A stretch of DNA of 64,000 nt, from positions 1,177,463-1,241,462 of the forward strand of contig NW_020194518.1 in assembly GCF_002865645.1 (NCBI RefSeq), written 5' to 3'. The notes beneath the pieces were generated by a model. That model did not search any database, was not told where the DNA came from, and saw only the letters and a list, made by a program, of their open reading frames with translations. This document shows positions 33,375 through 44,044 of the stretch, in pieces. The first letter of the stretch is position 1; each line of letters begins with the position of its first letter. The translations under genes were made by a program, and so were the position numbers. This stretch comes from Hyaloscypha bicolor E (lineage: Eukaryota > Ascomycota > Leotiomycetes > Helotiales > Hyaloscyphaceae).

Positions 33375-34918
33375 TCACTTGAAATTGTCCCGGAAGCAAC
33401 GGCTATGCCTCAAGGCCTTTATTTCTTGAGTGTTACTGTACAGCGACAAGAAAAGACGGATTCGCAGGGAAATGAATTTATTTGTTGGGAAGGAAAGGCC
33501 TCGCAAGAAACTGCTTGTGCATAACCGATCCACCTCCGATTCAAATACACGTACAGTATCTAAGCACAACGTGCGCATGTTCGCAAAAGTAGAGAGGAGA
33601 GAAATGAGCTGGCCAAAATTAGTCAGATGATTGCAAACGGGTGGTTTGGCTTTTGAGAGGCTGTGGGTATTTTGGTCTTTTGACAGTTGCTTACCTTACA
33701 ACTCAAAGAGGACACCAGTGGGATAATTCTCTGAGAATCTTCGAATACACAAACAATACCCAAGAATAACGTGTCGATATCAGCAAAAGCTAATTGGAGA
33801 CAAGTAAACCGGTAAAAGTTAGCTGCATGGCTACGATGAGAGGTGGGTCTGGGAAGGCCTTGATTCAAACTTACCTCGCAATTCAAAGGGGGAATTGTCG
33901 TCTAAGATCAAAGTCCTCAAAGTCTCTAGAGCATTCCCAAGCTCTAGTCCCAAGTTCCATGCACTCTGTTGGCCACGTATGCCATTGGTCCCTCTTGCTA
34001 AGTCCGGCAACACGTCTAAGCAAGACCTTGCCTGTTGGGCACTGCAACATCACAATGCTTGGATTCTTGCCTGCCGACTCAGCGATACTTTTATTTCCAT
34101 TTTCCTTCACAAGTTGCAGTCGCTCCTCCATTTGTTGTTCCAGTCTCTTCGCAAAACGAACCATATGTTTCCTGGAGTCTGGCGCAATAGACCTAAAAAG
34201 GTAGCAGAAGGCGAAATGCTCAAGTGTAGGAAGGCGCTCAAGCAGTGTGCGTAGCTTCATCCTATATCTCACGCCTCCTACAGGGTCCAGGGCTAGATTT
34301 TCAGGCTCCTCCTCGACTGTTCCGTTCACAGTCATGTTGTTGCTTCTGTTGTTCACTGTCCACCGAATCGCAGCCTTTCGCACCGGAGCAACGCTCTCCC
34401 TAGCCTCTGCCGAAGGAAGATGGTTCACAGCATCTGAGAAGAGCTCCAACGCGTGCTCGTTTGAGAAGAGGGCAACATCAACTTTCGGGCAGAAGTAGAC
34501 AGGTCGCGCAAGCATACCATCGAAGCAGAGGCTGTAGCAGCTGAGGAAGCAGGCACGAGAGTCGGGGCAGGCGTATGGCAAGACTCCTAAGGGCTTTTGT
34601 TGGAATTTCGAGACTAAGGTTGGGTTTAAGGAGTAACAGAGGAGGGTGAATGCGCGTTCCTTTTCGTAGGGCTTGAACTCGATGGCGCGGGCCTTTGGAA
34701 GGTGGTATCCCCAGATTTGGAAGCGCAGCCTATAATGAGGTTAGTCAGTATTTCCCTATCTCAGAATGTCGTGAAAGGAATCTGAATAATACAAAGTCTT
34801 TGAAAACGTATTTAAAGCACTTGAGATGAACCACGAGCGCCTCAAAGTCATGGAACAAAAGAATCTAGGAGCTGGGTTATCCTTACTCGATTGGGAGTCT
34901 CTCAAAGGGGTGAAACAT
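33375..34918 (-). CDS. 2EXR-domain protein, five exons, with two look-alike terminal exons
   Basis: Traced exons 34887..34918, 34027..34729, 33875..33965, 33695..33789 and 33375..33608 join in phase through GT-AG introns to a 384-residue protein. Exon 1 plus 2 make FHPFERLPIELRFQIWGYHL, the 2EXR signature, and later YACPDSRACFLSCYSLCF and PVYFCPKVDVALFSN. Exons 3-5 then carry repeated hydrophobic segments: GNALETLRTLILDDNS, FADIDTLFLGIVCVFEDS and FANMRTLCLDTVRVFES. Exon 4 and 5 are similar even at the DNA level, suggesting a tandem exon duplication. Reading straight through without the exon 2/3 intron gives a frame ending at 33883, an alternative end. 2EXR proteins have no established biochemical role. 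It appears intact, unlike its neighbour at 31 kb. Confidence 0.72.
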
Positions 34919-35718
34919 CTTCTCAGGGCCGTTTGAGGTGGTTGGTATGACGTCGTGATGGGTGATCTCCAATGAACCTAACTTATTTGGATGATTTTGA
35001 TAGTCTGTCCTTGCCGGCGGGGAGAGGAAATAGAGGCAGGAGCAAGAAGCCAAGAGAGAGTGCGGACAATAGCCTGTGATGGAAGCAGCCAGCTATGATG
35101 CCAGGCTCAACAAAACACTGCTGAGATGAGGGATGATCCGTTGCGAGCTCTCCGATGTAAGAGAAGGAAGATGGGGAAAGAATTTTCGCGTCGAGGCTTG
35201 ATCTAAATATTGAAGTGGACATGCTCTCGCTTACAAAGTAAATAGAGAGCTCGTGACCTCCGGCTTCGGACGTCTTGCCCAAAGAACAGCCGACTATGGT
35301 GTCGAGAATTCATATAAGATGTTGCAGCGAATCAGTATGGATGAATATCTAGTCCAGTCTACCGCATTTGGGGTCTGGAAATCAGAGGTGAATTTCGACT
35401 CACTTGGGAGTAGCTCGACAAATTGGAACTGCTTAGGGAAAGCAAAACTTAATGGAACATCTATTGTTCACTTTCTCTCAGCGTGTTTCAAAGATTGGAA
35501 CTTACTTCACTAAATTTAGAGACGCTGAATATTCCACATCACCATTATATCTTCTATGCAAAGCGTTACCCCGATGTCAGCAAACTTCTAGAAGAGAGAA
35601 GGGTTCAACTCAAGAGAGGGCAAAGATCGAAAATTTGGAATAGTGTTAGTATACAGAATCCGAAGTCTCCTGTTTCCCAACCTCTAATGGAACCCAATCA
35701 TCATGCGGTCCTCAAGGG
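34919..35718. other. Intergenic, no gene seen
   Basis: About 800 bp. Frames on both strands (for example 34983..35282 minus, 35253..35513 plus) lack domain signatures. Confidence 0.35.
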
Positions 35719-36715
35719 TCAAAGTCCCAACCCATCATCCTCAACCTTTCCACTGAAAAATCCCAGGTCCTTCAGGTCATCCATGAACTTCTTTTCCGGG
35801 AACATCTTACGCATTACTGCAAGATGATCGTTCTAGGTCACACGCTTAGCAATTGAATAGATGCGGTTGCTCTTGGCCTCGAAGTCAAGTGCACCAGCAA
35901 CATGTATCCTCTCCACTTCACTTACGTTCAAATAGCTATCTAAATCTCGAAATTAGCAAGATACCCTGTCAAGGAAACAAAAAGAAAGAAGAACTTACAA
36001 ACACCAAGACCTCTGAGCCACCTGTCCATTACACAATTCTCGGACCAAAATAGCAGACGAGGGATTCTGGATCTTGTGGAAAGTTTGCCCACAGATCCAA
36101 GATGGAAAAACCAAATTCACAACGAAGGGCGGTTTCTCCTCCTCCACGAACTTCCACAAAGCTTCCTTTTTGTTCTCATTTGCTAGCCTCAGATACAGCT
36201 ACAACCCTACTGGCATCATACAGTGTTGGAGCCAACGCCATTTTGACAGCCATCTCATTCCAAGCAGTTGCATTAGGAACCGCACTCGGATCAGGAACGG
36301 TGTTGAACGCAGCACCGTAAGATAAATTCAAAATGAATCGTACAACTGGTGGCTGTTTTACGGCGTGCCTGAGACAATTGAGGCTCCCTTTGATGTCCTG
36401 AGGGGTCGCATCGTAGGGGTCTGGCTTCTTGACTACGGCTGCGACGGAAATGCCAGGCGGCATCTTTCAGGACTTCAACGAAGGCGTTCTCGGCCAGAGT
36501 ATCGGGGATGCACACGAAGTCGAAATTGCCGATTGCCATGCATGATTTAAACTAACTGTCCTCTGCTAGCCAAGTTATTTTTGAGATGTTGTAGTCGGTG
36601 GCTCGGACCTTGTAACCTTTATTGAAAATTCGTTGGCCACGTGAGAGCCGACGAAGCTTGCGGCTCCGATGACGAGGACCCAGCATCCGTCAGCGATGGC
36701 GTTTTTAAAAGCCAT
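35719..36715 (-). pseudogene. Decayed NAD-dependent epimerase / dihydroflavonol-reductase-like SDR
   Basis: The extended short-chain dehydrogenase family reduces carbonyls of aldehydes or flavonoid-like substrates. From ATG 36715 the cofactor motif reads CWVLVIGAASFVGSHVANEF. Then, in a shifted frame, come KGYKVRATDYNISKITWLAE, a TAG, NFDFVCIPDTLAENAFVEV, a second shift, SLNCLRHAVKQPPVVRFIL, TAWNEMAVKMALAP and VVAVSEASK, followed by TGA. The relic continues in another frame with EALWKFVEEEKPPFVVNLV and PSSAILVRELCNG, and later VHVAGALDFEAK and MRKMFPEKKFMDDL, to about 35719. At least three frameshifts and two nonsense codons are present over the entire gene, and the YxxxK active site Tyr is not recognisable. 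Clearly dead; the order of segments still follows the family end to end. Confidence 0.75.
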
Positions 36716-37168
36716 AGCGAACTGAGAGTTGACTTGAAAGTTAATCTTGAAGGCGTGCTGGACCGAATTCGAAGAAGAAAGAGGAGGAGGTAAACAGAAG
36801 TTTAGATTTATGGAATGTAAACAATCCCCGGAAGGGAATCTCTATCGTCTTATCGGACTCAGATCACACTTTTATCACGTTTACGAAAGAAGCAACACAA
36901 TGTTTCAGCTGGCTAAAGACATGTAGTGGCATCCCCTTCGGAGTGGAGTCGCAAAGAATTTTTCGGGGTCCTAGCCCCTATTCCGATGAGACATTCTAAG
37001 CGAGCCGAGTGCCGAAAGTCAACAACGGGAGAAGGTGGCATGATTGCAACGTCCTGAAAGGGGCTGAAGATTGAAATTGTAACCTCGGAGGGGGAGAATC
37101 GTAGCTCCTAACACTCCTACTGTAAAACTTTATTCTGAAACCTTGCGCTCCTTCCGCAAATCCAAACC
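36716..37168. other. Intergenic, no gene seen
   Basis: About 450 bp upstream of the SDR relic. No coding signature. Confidence 0.4.
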
Positions 37169-37740
37169 CTATAGCACCTCCTCCACAACAGTTTGCGGAT
37201 CAAACTCATGCACATTATGTGAATACATCAAGTACCTCCTCTTCCTGCATCTAGGCAAGCTCTTTATCTCCACCTGAAGCAGTTCATGCGTCTCCTTCCG
37301 CCTCGCCACCACCTCACCAAGCGTGGCTTGCTCCTCAGCAGTGCTGTTGTAAGCTTTTAATCCAGCATCGTAAATTTCTTGAAACCCCTTAGACTGTTCC
37401 CACTACCTGCAGCTTTGTCAGTAACTGTGTCGTACTGTTATTACTGAGTGGTATAATCGCATACAAGACTTTTCCCGAAAAACGGCTCCCCCCTCTCCAC
37501 CCTCTTCAAATGCCCCTTCTCCCCAGGAGTCTCAAAAGCGGCAGCATAATTCTGCCTCTCCGGCTCTGCTTGTGTGATATCTCACAAGAAATACCAGCTT
37601 GGTAAGCATCCCATTCCGAATCCGTGAGAGCATGGGGATCAGCAAATGATGGGAGAGAAGCGAAGTCGAAGCTTGCGCCCATGGAGCATATCGCGGGGTG
37701 GCGCCAATCGATGAGATTTGTCCTGCGTTTGTTGTCAATG
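37169..37740 (-). pseudogene. C-terminal fragment of a kinase-like (phosphotransferase) protein
   Basis: Minus strand near 37700: NLIDWRHPAICSMGASFDFA, where the IDW motif and following loop resemble the Mg-binding region of fungal aminoglycoside-phosphotransferase-like proteins. It continues AFETPGEKGHLKRVERGEPF. After a likely intron an open 80-codon stretch follows (GFQEIYDAGLKAYNSTAEEQ, LGEVVARRKETHELLQVEIK, YLMYSHNVHEFDPQTVVEEV) to a stop at 37169. No catalytic core or start was found upstream, where the sequence is AT-rich, so the N-terminal two thirds seem lost. Family assignment is tentative. Confidence 0.35.
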
Positions 37741-38596
37741 CCTAACTAGAGGATAGAGGCGATGATAGAGGGGGAGGGCTGGAGTTGTAGGAATTCACGG
37801 ATCAGATCCTGTCTGAGAGGTGTCAGCTCATTTGTTTGAGGTAATGAATGAGAAAACGAGAGAGCAATAGTAGAATGAAACAAATTGGGTGAAAGTAAAC
37901 TCTTAATTGCCGTATGAGTATGCAACGAAAATGTATGGCAGTGCAATTGGGGCATTTTTCAGTAGCGGATCGAGTTCGGGACGATATTGGTTGACGTTGA
38001 GTCAACGGCGAAAGTTTACCTCCTCTAAAGTCTCAGACGATAATTAAGCCTACCAAAGTCCACTTCCATCTTTGGATCTGAGCAGTCGCCGCTCTAACCT
38101 GAACCGAGCTGAGTCCTGAGCACGCTACTAAGTCCGTTGGATCACGCTCAGGGAGGCCCTTCTGGCTCCCTCGAGAATTGGTTACAGTTTCTATATTTTC
38201 TATATCTAGAATTTTGTAGGTCCTATTGCCTGTACTGAAATATAGCTATCGCTTTGAGCCTATCAAGATATCGTAACAGTGGCCGTTCTCGCTCCCCTGT
38301 CACATTAATCAAGGGTCATTATCGGAGCCGATTTGGGTCCCCTTTTCAACGCCAGCGCCTTGGGACCTAATTCGGCGTTGCTTATGACGCCGCGTCACGT
38401 AGCACTTTACGTGAGTAATCCGGCGGCGCTAAGCTCTAACTACTTGCCAGTAAACATATTGAAGTCTTAGAGAAGACTCTGGCCACTACTTTACAGAGAT
38501 CCCAATTTTCTCACATGCTGTAATAATGCAAGTAGTTGAGCTTAGTAGCACCATTTTTGGCCCACTCCTACATCGAATGACGGGATGTATAGCTGC
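37741..38596. other. Repeat-like spacer, no gene seen
   Basis: About 850 bp of low-information sequence between the kinase fragment and the dispersed repeat. No credible frame. Confidence 0.4.
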
Positions 38597-39021
38597 AACT
38601 AGCCATCGTGCTAATTCTGGGAGCTCTAAGGCTTATATCTACTAATACCAGGACCTTAATGGGCTAGGGGCATGGCGTCATGCGTTGAGGATATACTTTT
38701 TTAAGTGATTACAAGGGGCAAGAGAGGGACGTGCTTCTTGCCTGCCTTTTGCGCGCGTACCGGGGGCTAAAGAATAGCCGAAAAAGAAAGCCTTACTTTA
38801 CGATAAATCTGCAAAAATCAGCCTGCTAAGCGCGGGGGAAGGGGGCTAGAAGGGAATCAATTTTCAATTGCATAAGCACTCTCTGGGCAGACCCTAGAAC
38901 GGGTGATTATGCATCTAAAAGAGAGTCGAGATCAAAAATTACTCCTTTGGGCGTATACCCATGTTTTAGGAATGCTATGCGAGCAAAACAGGGGTGTTGC
39001 AGGGGCTGGCAGGGGCACACT
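38597..39021 (+). repeat. Dispersed repeat, copy B (inverted relative to copy A at 21832..22324)
   Basis: Matches copy A on the opposite strand from AACTAGCC (38597) to GGGGCACACT (39021), with indels and many transitions. The abrupt loss of similarity at both ends defines the unit. No open frame of note. A member of a family probably present elsewhere in the genome. Confidence 0.75.
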
Positions 39022-39547
39022 GATTTTCTTTCCAAGATGGCTGTACTGGCAGCGAAATCCCGAAAACCGCGCCTATAATATTTGCACGGGACCACCGCAG
39101 GTCGCAGATCTTTCTCGCGCAGCCTCAAGTACTGAGCTTTTTTGAGAGCCTTTCTCAACGGATAACTTCCCCGAAAAAGGCAAGGGATCTTTCATTCTTT
39201 TCGCATCAGGCTGAGTACCTCAAACAGGAAAAGTTCCGGATGGGCTAAGCCCCCTCAGCCGCACCACACACCTCCATCACACCTTCGGGCTTCAGCTAGC
39301 CTCTCCCAAATATGACCCAGGTCAAATCCGTCTCAAACCCTTTTTTCTTCCTCAATTCCTCTTTAAGCTGCATGTTAATGTAAATGCGTGCCTCATCCCG
39401 TTAATTGTAAAGCGAGATTAGCCTTCCTGATTCGCCTCCCCCTCAGGGCGCTCGCCCCAGAGGCGACACGTTTGCGCGCCACTCTGCCGCCCTCGCTCGC
39501 AAGCGCGCAGTAGTGATGCTCCTTGGTTGCGTGTGCAAACGTCAACG
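39022..39547. other. Spacer upstream of the antiporter relic
   Basis: About 530 bp. No gene seen; presumably held the promoter of the antiporter. Confidence 0.35.
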
Positions 39548-42144
39548 ATGTGGAACAGGATCAACGCCAACACAGTGCATCTTCTGTACCTATCGATCAG
39601 CAGCTTTCTCTGCTTGTTCATGCTATTCTCTGCCGTCATTAAAGATAAGCTCTACTTTGGAGAAGCAAATGTTGCTCTTCTCGTCGGTGCGATGCTTGGT
39701 CCCTTTGCAGCCAACGCCGTGGACCCCAATATCTGGTCGCATTTTGACACTGTTGTGCTGGAGTTCTCGCGGGTTGTCATCATAATACAATGGTTTGCTG
39801 TTGCCCTCGAGCTGCCGAAGAGGTATATCCACTTCCACTGGAAGTCTCTGTTGTGGCTCGTTGGTCCAGTTGTGGTATGGGGATGGATGGTCTGTACGTT
39901 GCTTGTGTGGTTCATGGTACCGCGCTTGTCATTCACGCAGAGCATGACAATAGCATCTTGTTTTAATGCTATTGATCCTGTGATGGCAGCAACGATTGTC
40001 GGGAACGGATGATTTGCTCGAATGGTTCCTGCTCATCTTCGTAATCTGTTATTAGCAGAGTCTGCGTCGAACGATGTAACAACATCCGTCTGCCTTGGAT
40101 TGTCGATTCTTCTTACCCGCTTTCCGGGAACTGCAAGTGAACTAGCTAGGTCACTTTTTGTTTATACGATATTGTACCAGATCTTTCTGGCTGCAGGAAT
40201 TGGGCTCACGATAGGGTGGGCAGCCGGAAAAGCCCTGGAATATCAAGAGAAGAATGATTCGACAGATCGAGAGAGCTTTCTGGTTTTCTATCTTATGGTT
40301 GCGCTAGTCTGTATTGGGTTAGGAAGCCTTCTCGGTATCGATGATGTTCTGATGGCTTTCTGCGCTGGTTACAACTTCGACAAGACAAAATGGTGGCGTA
40401 GAAAAACGGAAGAGTCTCATGTATCTGACGCGATCAACCTCCTCCTCAACCTCACCTACTTCGTCTTTCTAGGATCAATGATTCCTTGATCATCATTTAA
40501 TAAACCTGATCTACACATCTCAGCTTGGAGACTAGTTGCTGGCACGGTTCTGATTTTTATACTCCGGAGACTTCCAGTCATCATGCTCCTGAAGGGGGTA
40601 ATACCAGACATCAAAACATGGAGGGAGGCTTTCTTCTTTGGGCACTTTGGACCAGTTGGCGTCGGGGCAATATTTTCTGCAGCCCTAATTAGTTCAGAGC
40701 CTGGAAAGACTGGAATCGCGGGGAATTTGCTGAAGCCCACACCCGGAGATCCCATGCAGATCTCACTCTGGCCAGTAGTAACGTTTGTGGTGCTCTGTTC
40801 TAGCATCGTCCATGGATCTTCCATTCCCCTTTTTAAATTTGCAAAACATATTAACACGTTGACTATCACGATGTCGTACACCGCAGGCAATGAGGATGGC
40901 CCAGGTTGGATTAATCGGCTCCCTAGAATAACCACGCCATCATCTTCCCAAGGTAGAACACTCCCGGACACGGGCGAGTATCCTCCGGGATCTCTACCGA
41001 CGGTAGGCATTCCAGGTGCGCTACTCCGAAGGCAAAGAGGAGAGGATTCAGACTCGAACACTAGTCACACGAGCAGTGTTATCCCACGTCGTCGGAGAAG
41101 ACGTAAATGGGATTCTGGCATTGGGACAGGCGGGTCCGTTTCAGAGTATGTGTGAAATTTCACCTAATATTTGGCCTTAAGACTTCCCAATTGGAGTCAG
41201 TACATCAGAAACTGAGAGAATAGAACAAACACCCGTTGAACCTACTGCTAATCGAAAACACATTCAGGTCCGCAATTTATCTCTCCCGTGCGTTTCGTAA
41301 CCAGGAGCCTGAGAAACGGGGACCAGTCATAGCATACCAATTCGGAAACACTATAATAGTTGAGGATGAAGACGGAGAAGTGATCAAAACGTATGGCCTT
41401 CCGGGATCAGCCTCCGCAGCTACATCAAACAGTGCTCGGCAAACTCACAAGGAACTATCATGGAAAGGCTTTGGAGCAACCAACGGTAGTGAAAAGGATG
41501 ATAACAACGATAAACACATTCGATTTACCATTGGTGGTACAGGTCGCCGAATGACTAAAGATGATTTCCTGCGAGAGATACAGGCGCTTGACCCCAAGGC
41601 GCGAGCAGAGCCATTGGATCCGCAAGCGGAAAGCTCCAAACAAGCAGAAAGAAGACCCGAGATCCAAACTAGCGGGCTTCCTGAGATGACTGGGCCTCAA
41701 GAAGAGAATGACCCCCTTGCGTCTGCTAGATATTACCCGGAAACTGCGATTGAGAAACGGCGCCGCCTGGCAGTGTTGGGAGTATCTGCGCATTCGGACA
41801 CTTCCGATAATGACTCTCAAGCTCCCGATAGAACGGGTCCATGGGCAAGTGGAGGGCTGATAAGCCCATCGGAAACCAAAGAGGAGGGCGGCCTGGATAT
41901 TTCGACTAACGATGCGAGTGCTGATGCGATTTCTGGACGAAGCGACACAGGGCAAATCGACGCCAGCAACAGTTCGGAATTGAGTTCGAAGCAGTCAGTT
42001 CCGATGGTGATTATTACAGGGACGGAAGATCAGACTCAAACCACATGGCCCAATGAAGGAGGGGAGGAAGCTGAGAGCGATGTCAGTGAACCCGGAAAGA
42101 AGCCCAAGGACAAAGGGAAAAAGAAAGTATCATTTGAACTTTAA
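39548..42144 (+). pseudogene. Na+/H+ antiporter (Nha1/Sod2-type CPA1 family) with two in-frame TGAs and a frameshift
   Basis: Family members export Na+ or K+ in exchange for H+ at the plasma membrane. From ATG 39548 the helices run in order: FLCLFMLFSAVIKDKLYFGE, ALLVGAMLGP, VVIIIQWFAVALELPKRYI, FNAIDPVMAATIVGNG. An in-frame TGA (40010..40012) follows, then FARMVPAHLRNLLLAESASN, GIGLTIGWAAGKALEYQEKN, GIDDVLMAFCAGYNFDK and LTYFVFLGSMIP. A second TGA (40487..40489) stands where the family has Trp (IPW), then RLPVIMLLKGVIPDIKTWRE and GHFGPVGVGAIFSAAL. Both stops stay in one frame. A long hydrophilic tail follows (41236..42144, AYQFGNTIIVEDEDGEVIKT, ending GKKKVSFEL) after an intron near 41155 and one frameshift near 41290. 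The TGG-to-TGA change is G-to-A. Confidence 0.78.
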
Positions 42145-42898
42145 GTTGTTAGAGTCCTTGAGATTGGTATTAATATTAGTAAAACATTGTTCGCATTATT
42201 ATTTTGTTAAAAGTATGGAGTAAGGACGCAGTTCGAGGAGCAATAAGGAGGCCGCTGATGGCCAGGAAACACGGCCAGGGTGCAGTTCTGCAGCCGTAAA
42301 ATACTCTGGGACGAGATATGTGCGCGTATTGCACGGGTCAGAGCGAGGACGAGGCCGTCGCCGAGCTTAAGCAGCGGCGGGCTGAAAGTGGGGACATGCA
42401 CACTTACTTGCAACTACTTGCTAGTCCCGTAAGACATATATATGACAACAAGCTCCCGGGGCTTGTGGTCTGGGCCGCGAGAGGAGAGACATAACTTGTG
42501 AGTGCCAATATCGATAAGCCCACTCTGTTCTCCTTTGGGCCAGTCAATCTGGAGTGTATTAACCATTATCGAGAACTTGTTCAATTTCGAAGTGGAAGTC
42601 ACTAAGAAGAATAGAACAACACGTGGATAGACAAAGAATGTACAGGCCTATTGGGTTTTTAGGTCAGGTTATTGTTCACCTATCGGGTAGCAAATCCAAC
42701 CCGACATACGTGAATGATTCTGCTCCAACCGGCAACGGATGCAGTTGAACAAGAGCCATGAAGACAAATAAGACTTCTCGTTACAGCGTTGCAGTTCAGC
42801 CTTGCAAAACAGGGTGGGTGAGCACTGAAAACTATTAGAAATACCGATTCTATTCCAATCTATCTCCTCAAGCTTCAATATTACCCTTCGCTCGAGCC
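42145..42898. other. Intergenic between converging genes, no gene seen
   Basis: About 750 bp between the antiporter relic and the RNA ligase 3' end. No gene seen. Confidence 0.45.
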
Positions 42899-44044
42899 TC
42901 ATATTTCGCCCAATTTCTTAAAGTACCAGGTTCTCCCAATAACCCCGATCGCCTTCTTCAAAGCCGCCTTCTCAACCTCCATATCCAAAATACCCTTCTT
43001 CTCCTCAACCTCGACATCTTTAACCAACCACTGATTGAACGCCTGCGTCGCAGACTTATCCCTCTTAATCCCCATCTCGCTCAAATAATCCCACGCCTGC
43101 TGTAATCTCATTTCCCCCACCGCCGCCTCAGCAAAAGTTTTCGCTCTCACACTTGCACCCGCTTTCATCTCATCTTTCTTCAGTTTATCGGTTTGAGTAT
43201 GTCTGTGCTCCGGCCCTTTTGTCTTCAGCCAGAATCTGGGGTCTTGAGAGAGTGGATAGTGCGCTTTCCACACAATCCCTTCACCGATGCCAGAGATGCC
43301 GAAGCTCTTCGCGAACGGACATTGCTTTTCCACCTCCACAGTGTGACCCATTAGCTTCTCCTTGCATCTATCCAACGTTTCCGGGTCCTTGAAGTCCAAA
43401 TCTTCGCGGTAGAAGCCGCCGCGAGAGATGTTGTATATTCCGGCTGTCTCGTTGTGGATCTTTGCGTACTCTTCGCCGTCTTGCCACTCGCCGTTTACAG
43501 ATACGGCGAGAATGACGAAGCATCTTTTGAGTAAGTTGGCGATCGCGACTTTCTTCTGGACGCCGGGGCCGATCCACTCTCCAGCGAGAATGACCGGCTC
43601 GTCCTCTTCAAGCTTTTCAGGACAATTCAATTGGTGCCATTTATCCACAGCCCTATCCTTGAGTTCAAGAATAACTTTTCGAAGTGGTAGCAGAGAAGCA
43701 GCGACGTTGTAGTTGTCGTGTTCGATGTCGAGACTGAGTCTGTTTCGAGACTGGATTCGCACGGTGTTGTCGGGTTCGACGACGATGTCGGCGTGCGTTC
43801 CGTGAAGCTTCACGGTTCCCGTGAGCTTGATGGTGGGGTGGCTAGTGCCGAATTTGTAGGTGTAGTTTTCGATCAGCTCGTCGACTCTTCCAGTGATTTT
43901 GGGGAAAAGAGTGCTTTGTTGAGTGGGCTCTGGTGTTGCTTCTCTTGCGTCGTTAAGTTGTATTCGGGAGACGTCGATCTGATCTACCAAATCGTTCTCT
44001 GTCCTTTGAGTCGGGATGCCGCCTTCAGTGGTTGTGATTAGCAT
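42899..44044 (-). CDS. RNA ligase (T4 Rnl2-like nucleotidyltransferase), intact
   Basis: A 381-residue single-exon member of the covalent nucleotidyltransferase superfamily that joins RNA ends through a lysyl-AMP intermediate. Motif I is KLHGTHA with Lys79; motif III-like segment is ILAGEWIGPG (residues 152-161); motif IV is EGIVWK (255-260); motif V is WLKTKG (272-277). The spacing is normal and all catalytic residues are present. The N-terminal ~50 residues are acidic and Ser/Thr-rich, and a C-terminal ~100-residue helical region ends RTWYFKKLGEI. No targeting signal is evident. Its RNA substrate and pathway in filamentous fungi are not something I can read from sequence. The ~380 bp upstream is shared with no other gene. 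Confidence 0.9.
   Translation of the reverse strand: MLITTTEGGIPTQRTENDLVDQIDVSRIQLNDAREATPEPTQQSTLFPKITGRVDELIENYTYKFGTSHPTIKLTGTVKLHGTHADIVVEPDNTVRIQSRNRLSLDIEHDNYNVAASLLPLRKVILELKDRAVDKWHQLNCPEKLEEDEPVILAGEWIGPGVQKKVAIANLLKRCFVILAVSVNGEWQDGEEYAKIHNETAGIYNISRGGFYREDLDFKDPETLDRCKEKLMGHTVEVEKQCPFAKSFGISGIGEGIVWKAHYPLSQDPRFWLKTKGPEHRHTQTDKLKKDEMKAGASVRAKTFAEAAVGEMRLQQAWDYLSEMGIKRDKSATQAFNQWLVKDVEVEEKKGILDMEVEKAALKKAIGVIGRTWYFKKLGEI

Noticed and set aside
33883..34581. 2EXR gene ending at 33883 without further introns
   Set aside because: The in-phase intron at 33966..34026 and three following phase-matched exons give a more coherent protein; kept as an alternative end only.
35253..35827. Plus-strand genes at 35.2-35.8 kb
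   Set aside because: The region is better explained by the minus-strand SDR relic; the plus frames have no domain signature.
27507..42144. Reassigned TGA codon (stop read as an amino acid)
   Set aside because: In-frame TGAs stand for different expected residues (Arg, Trp), and frameshifts and TAG stops occur too. Intact genes here use normal stops. Decay is the simpler explanation.
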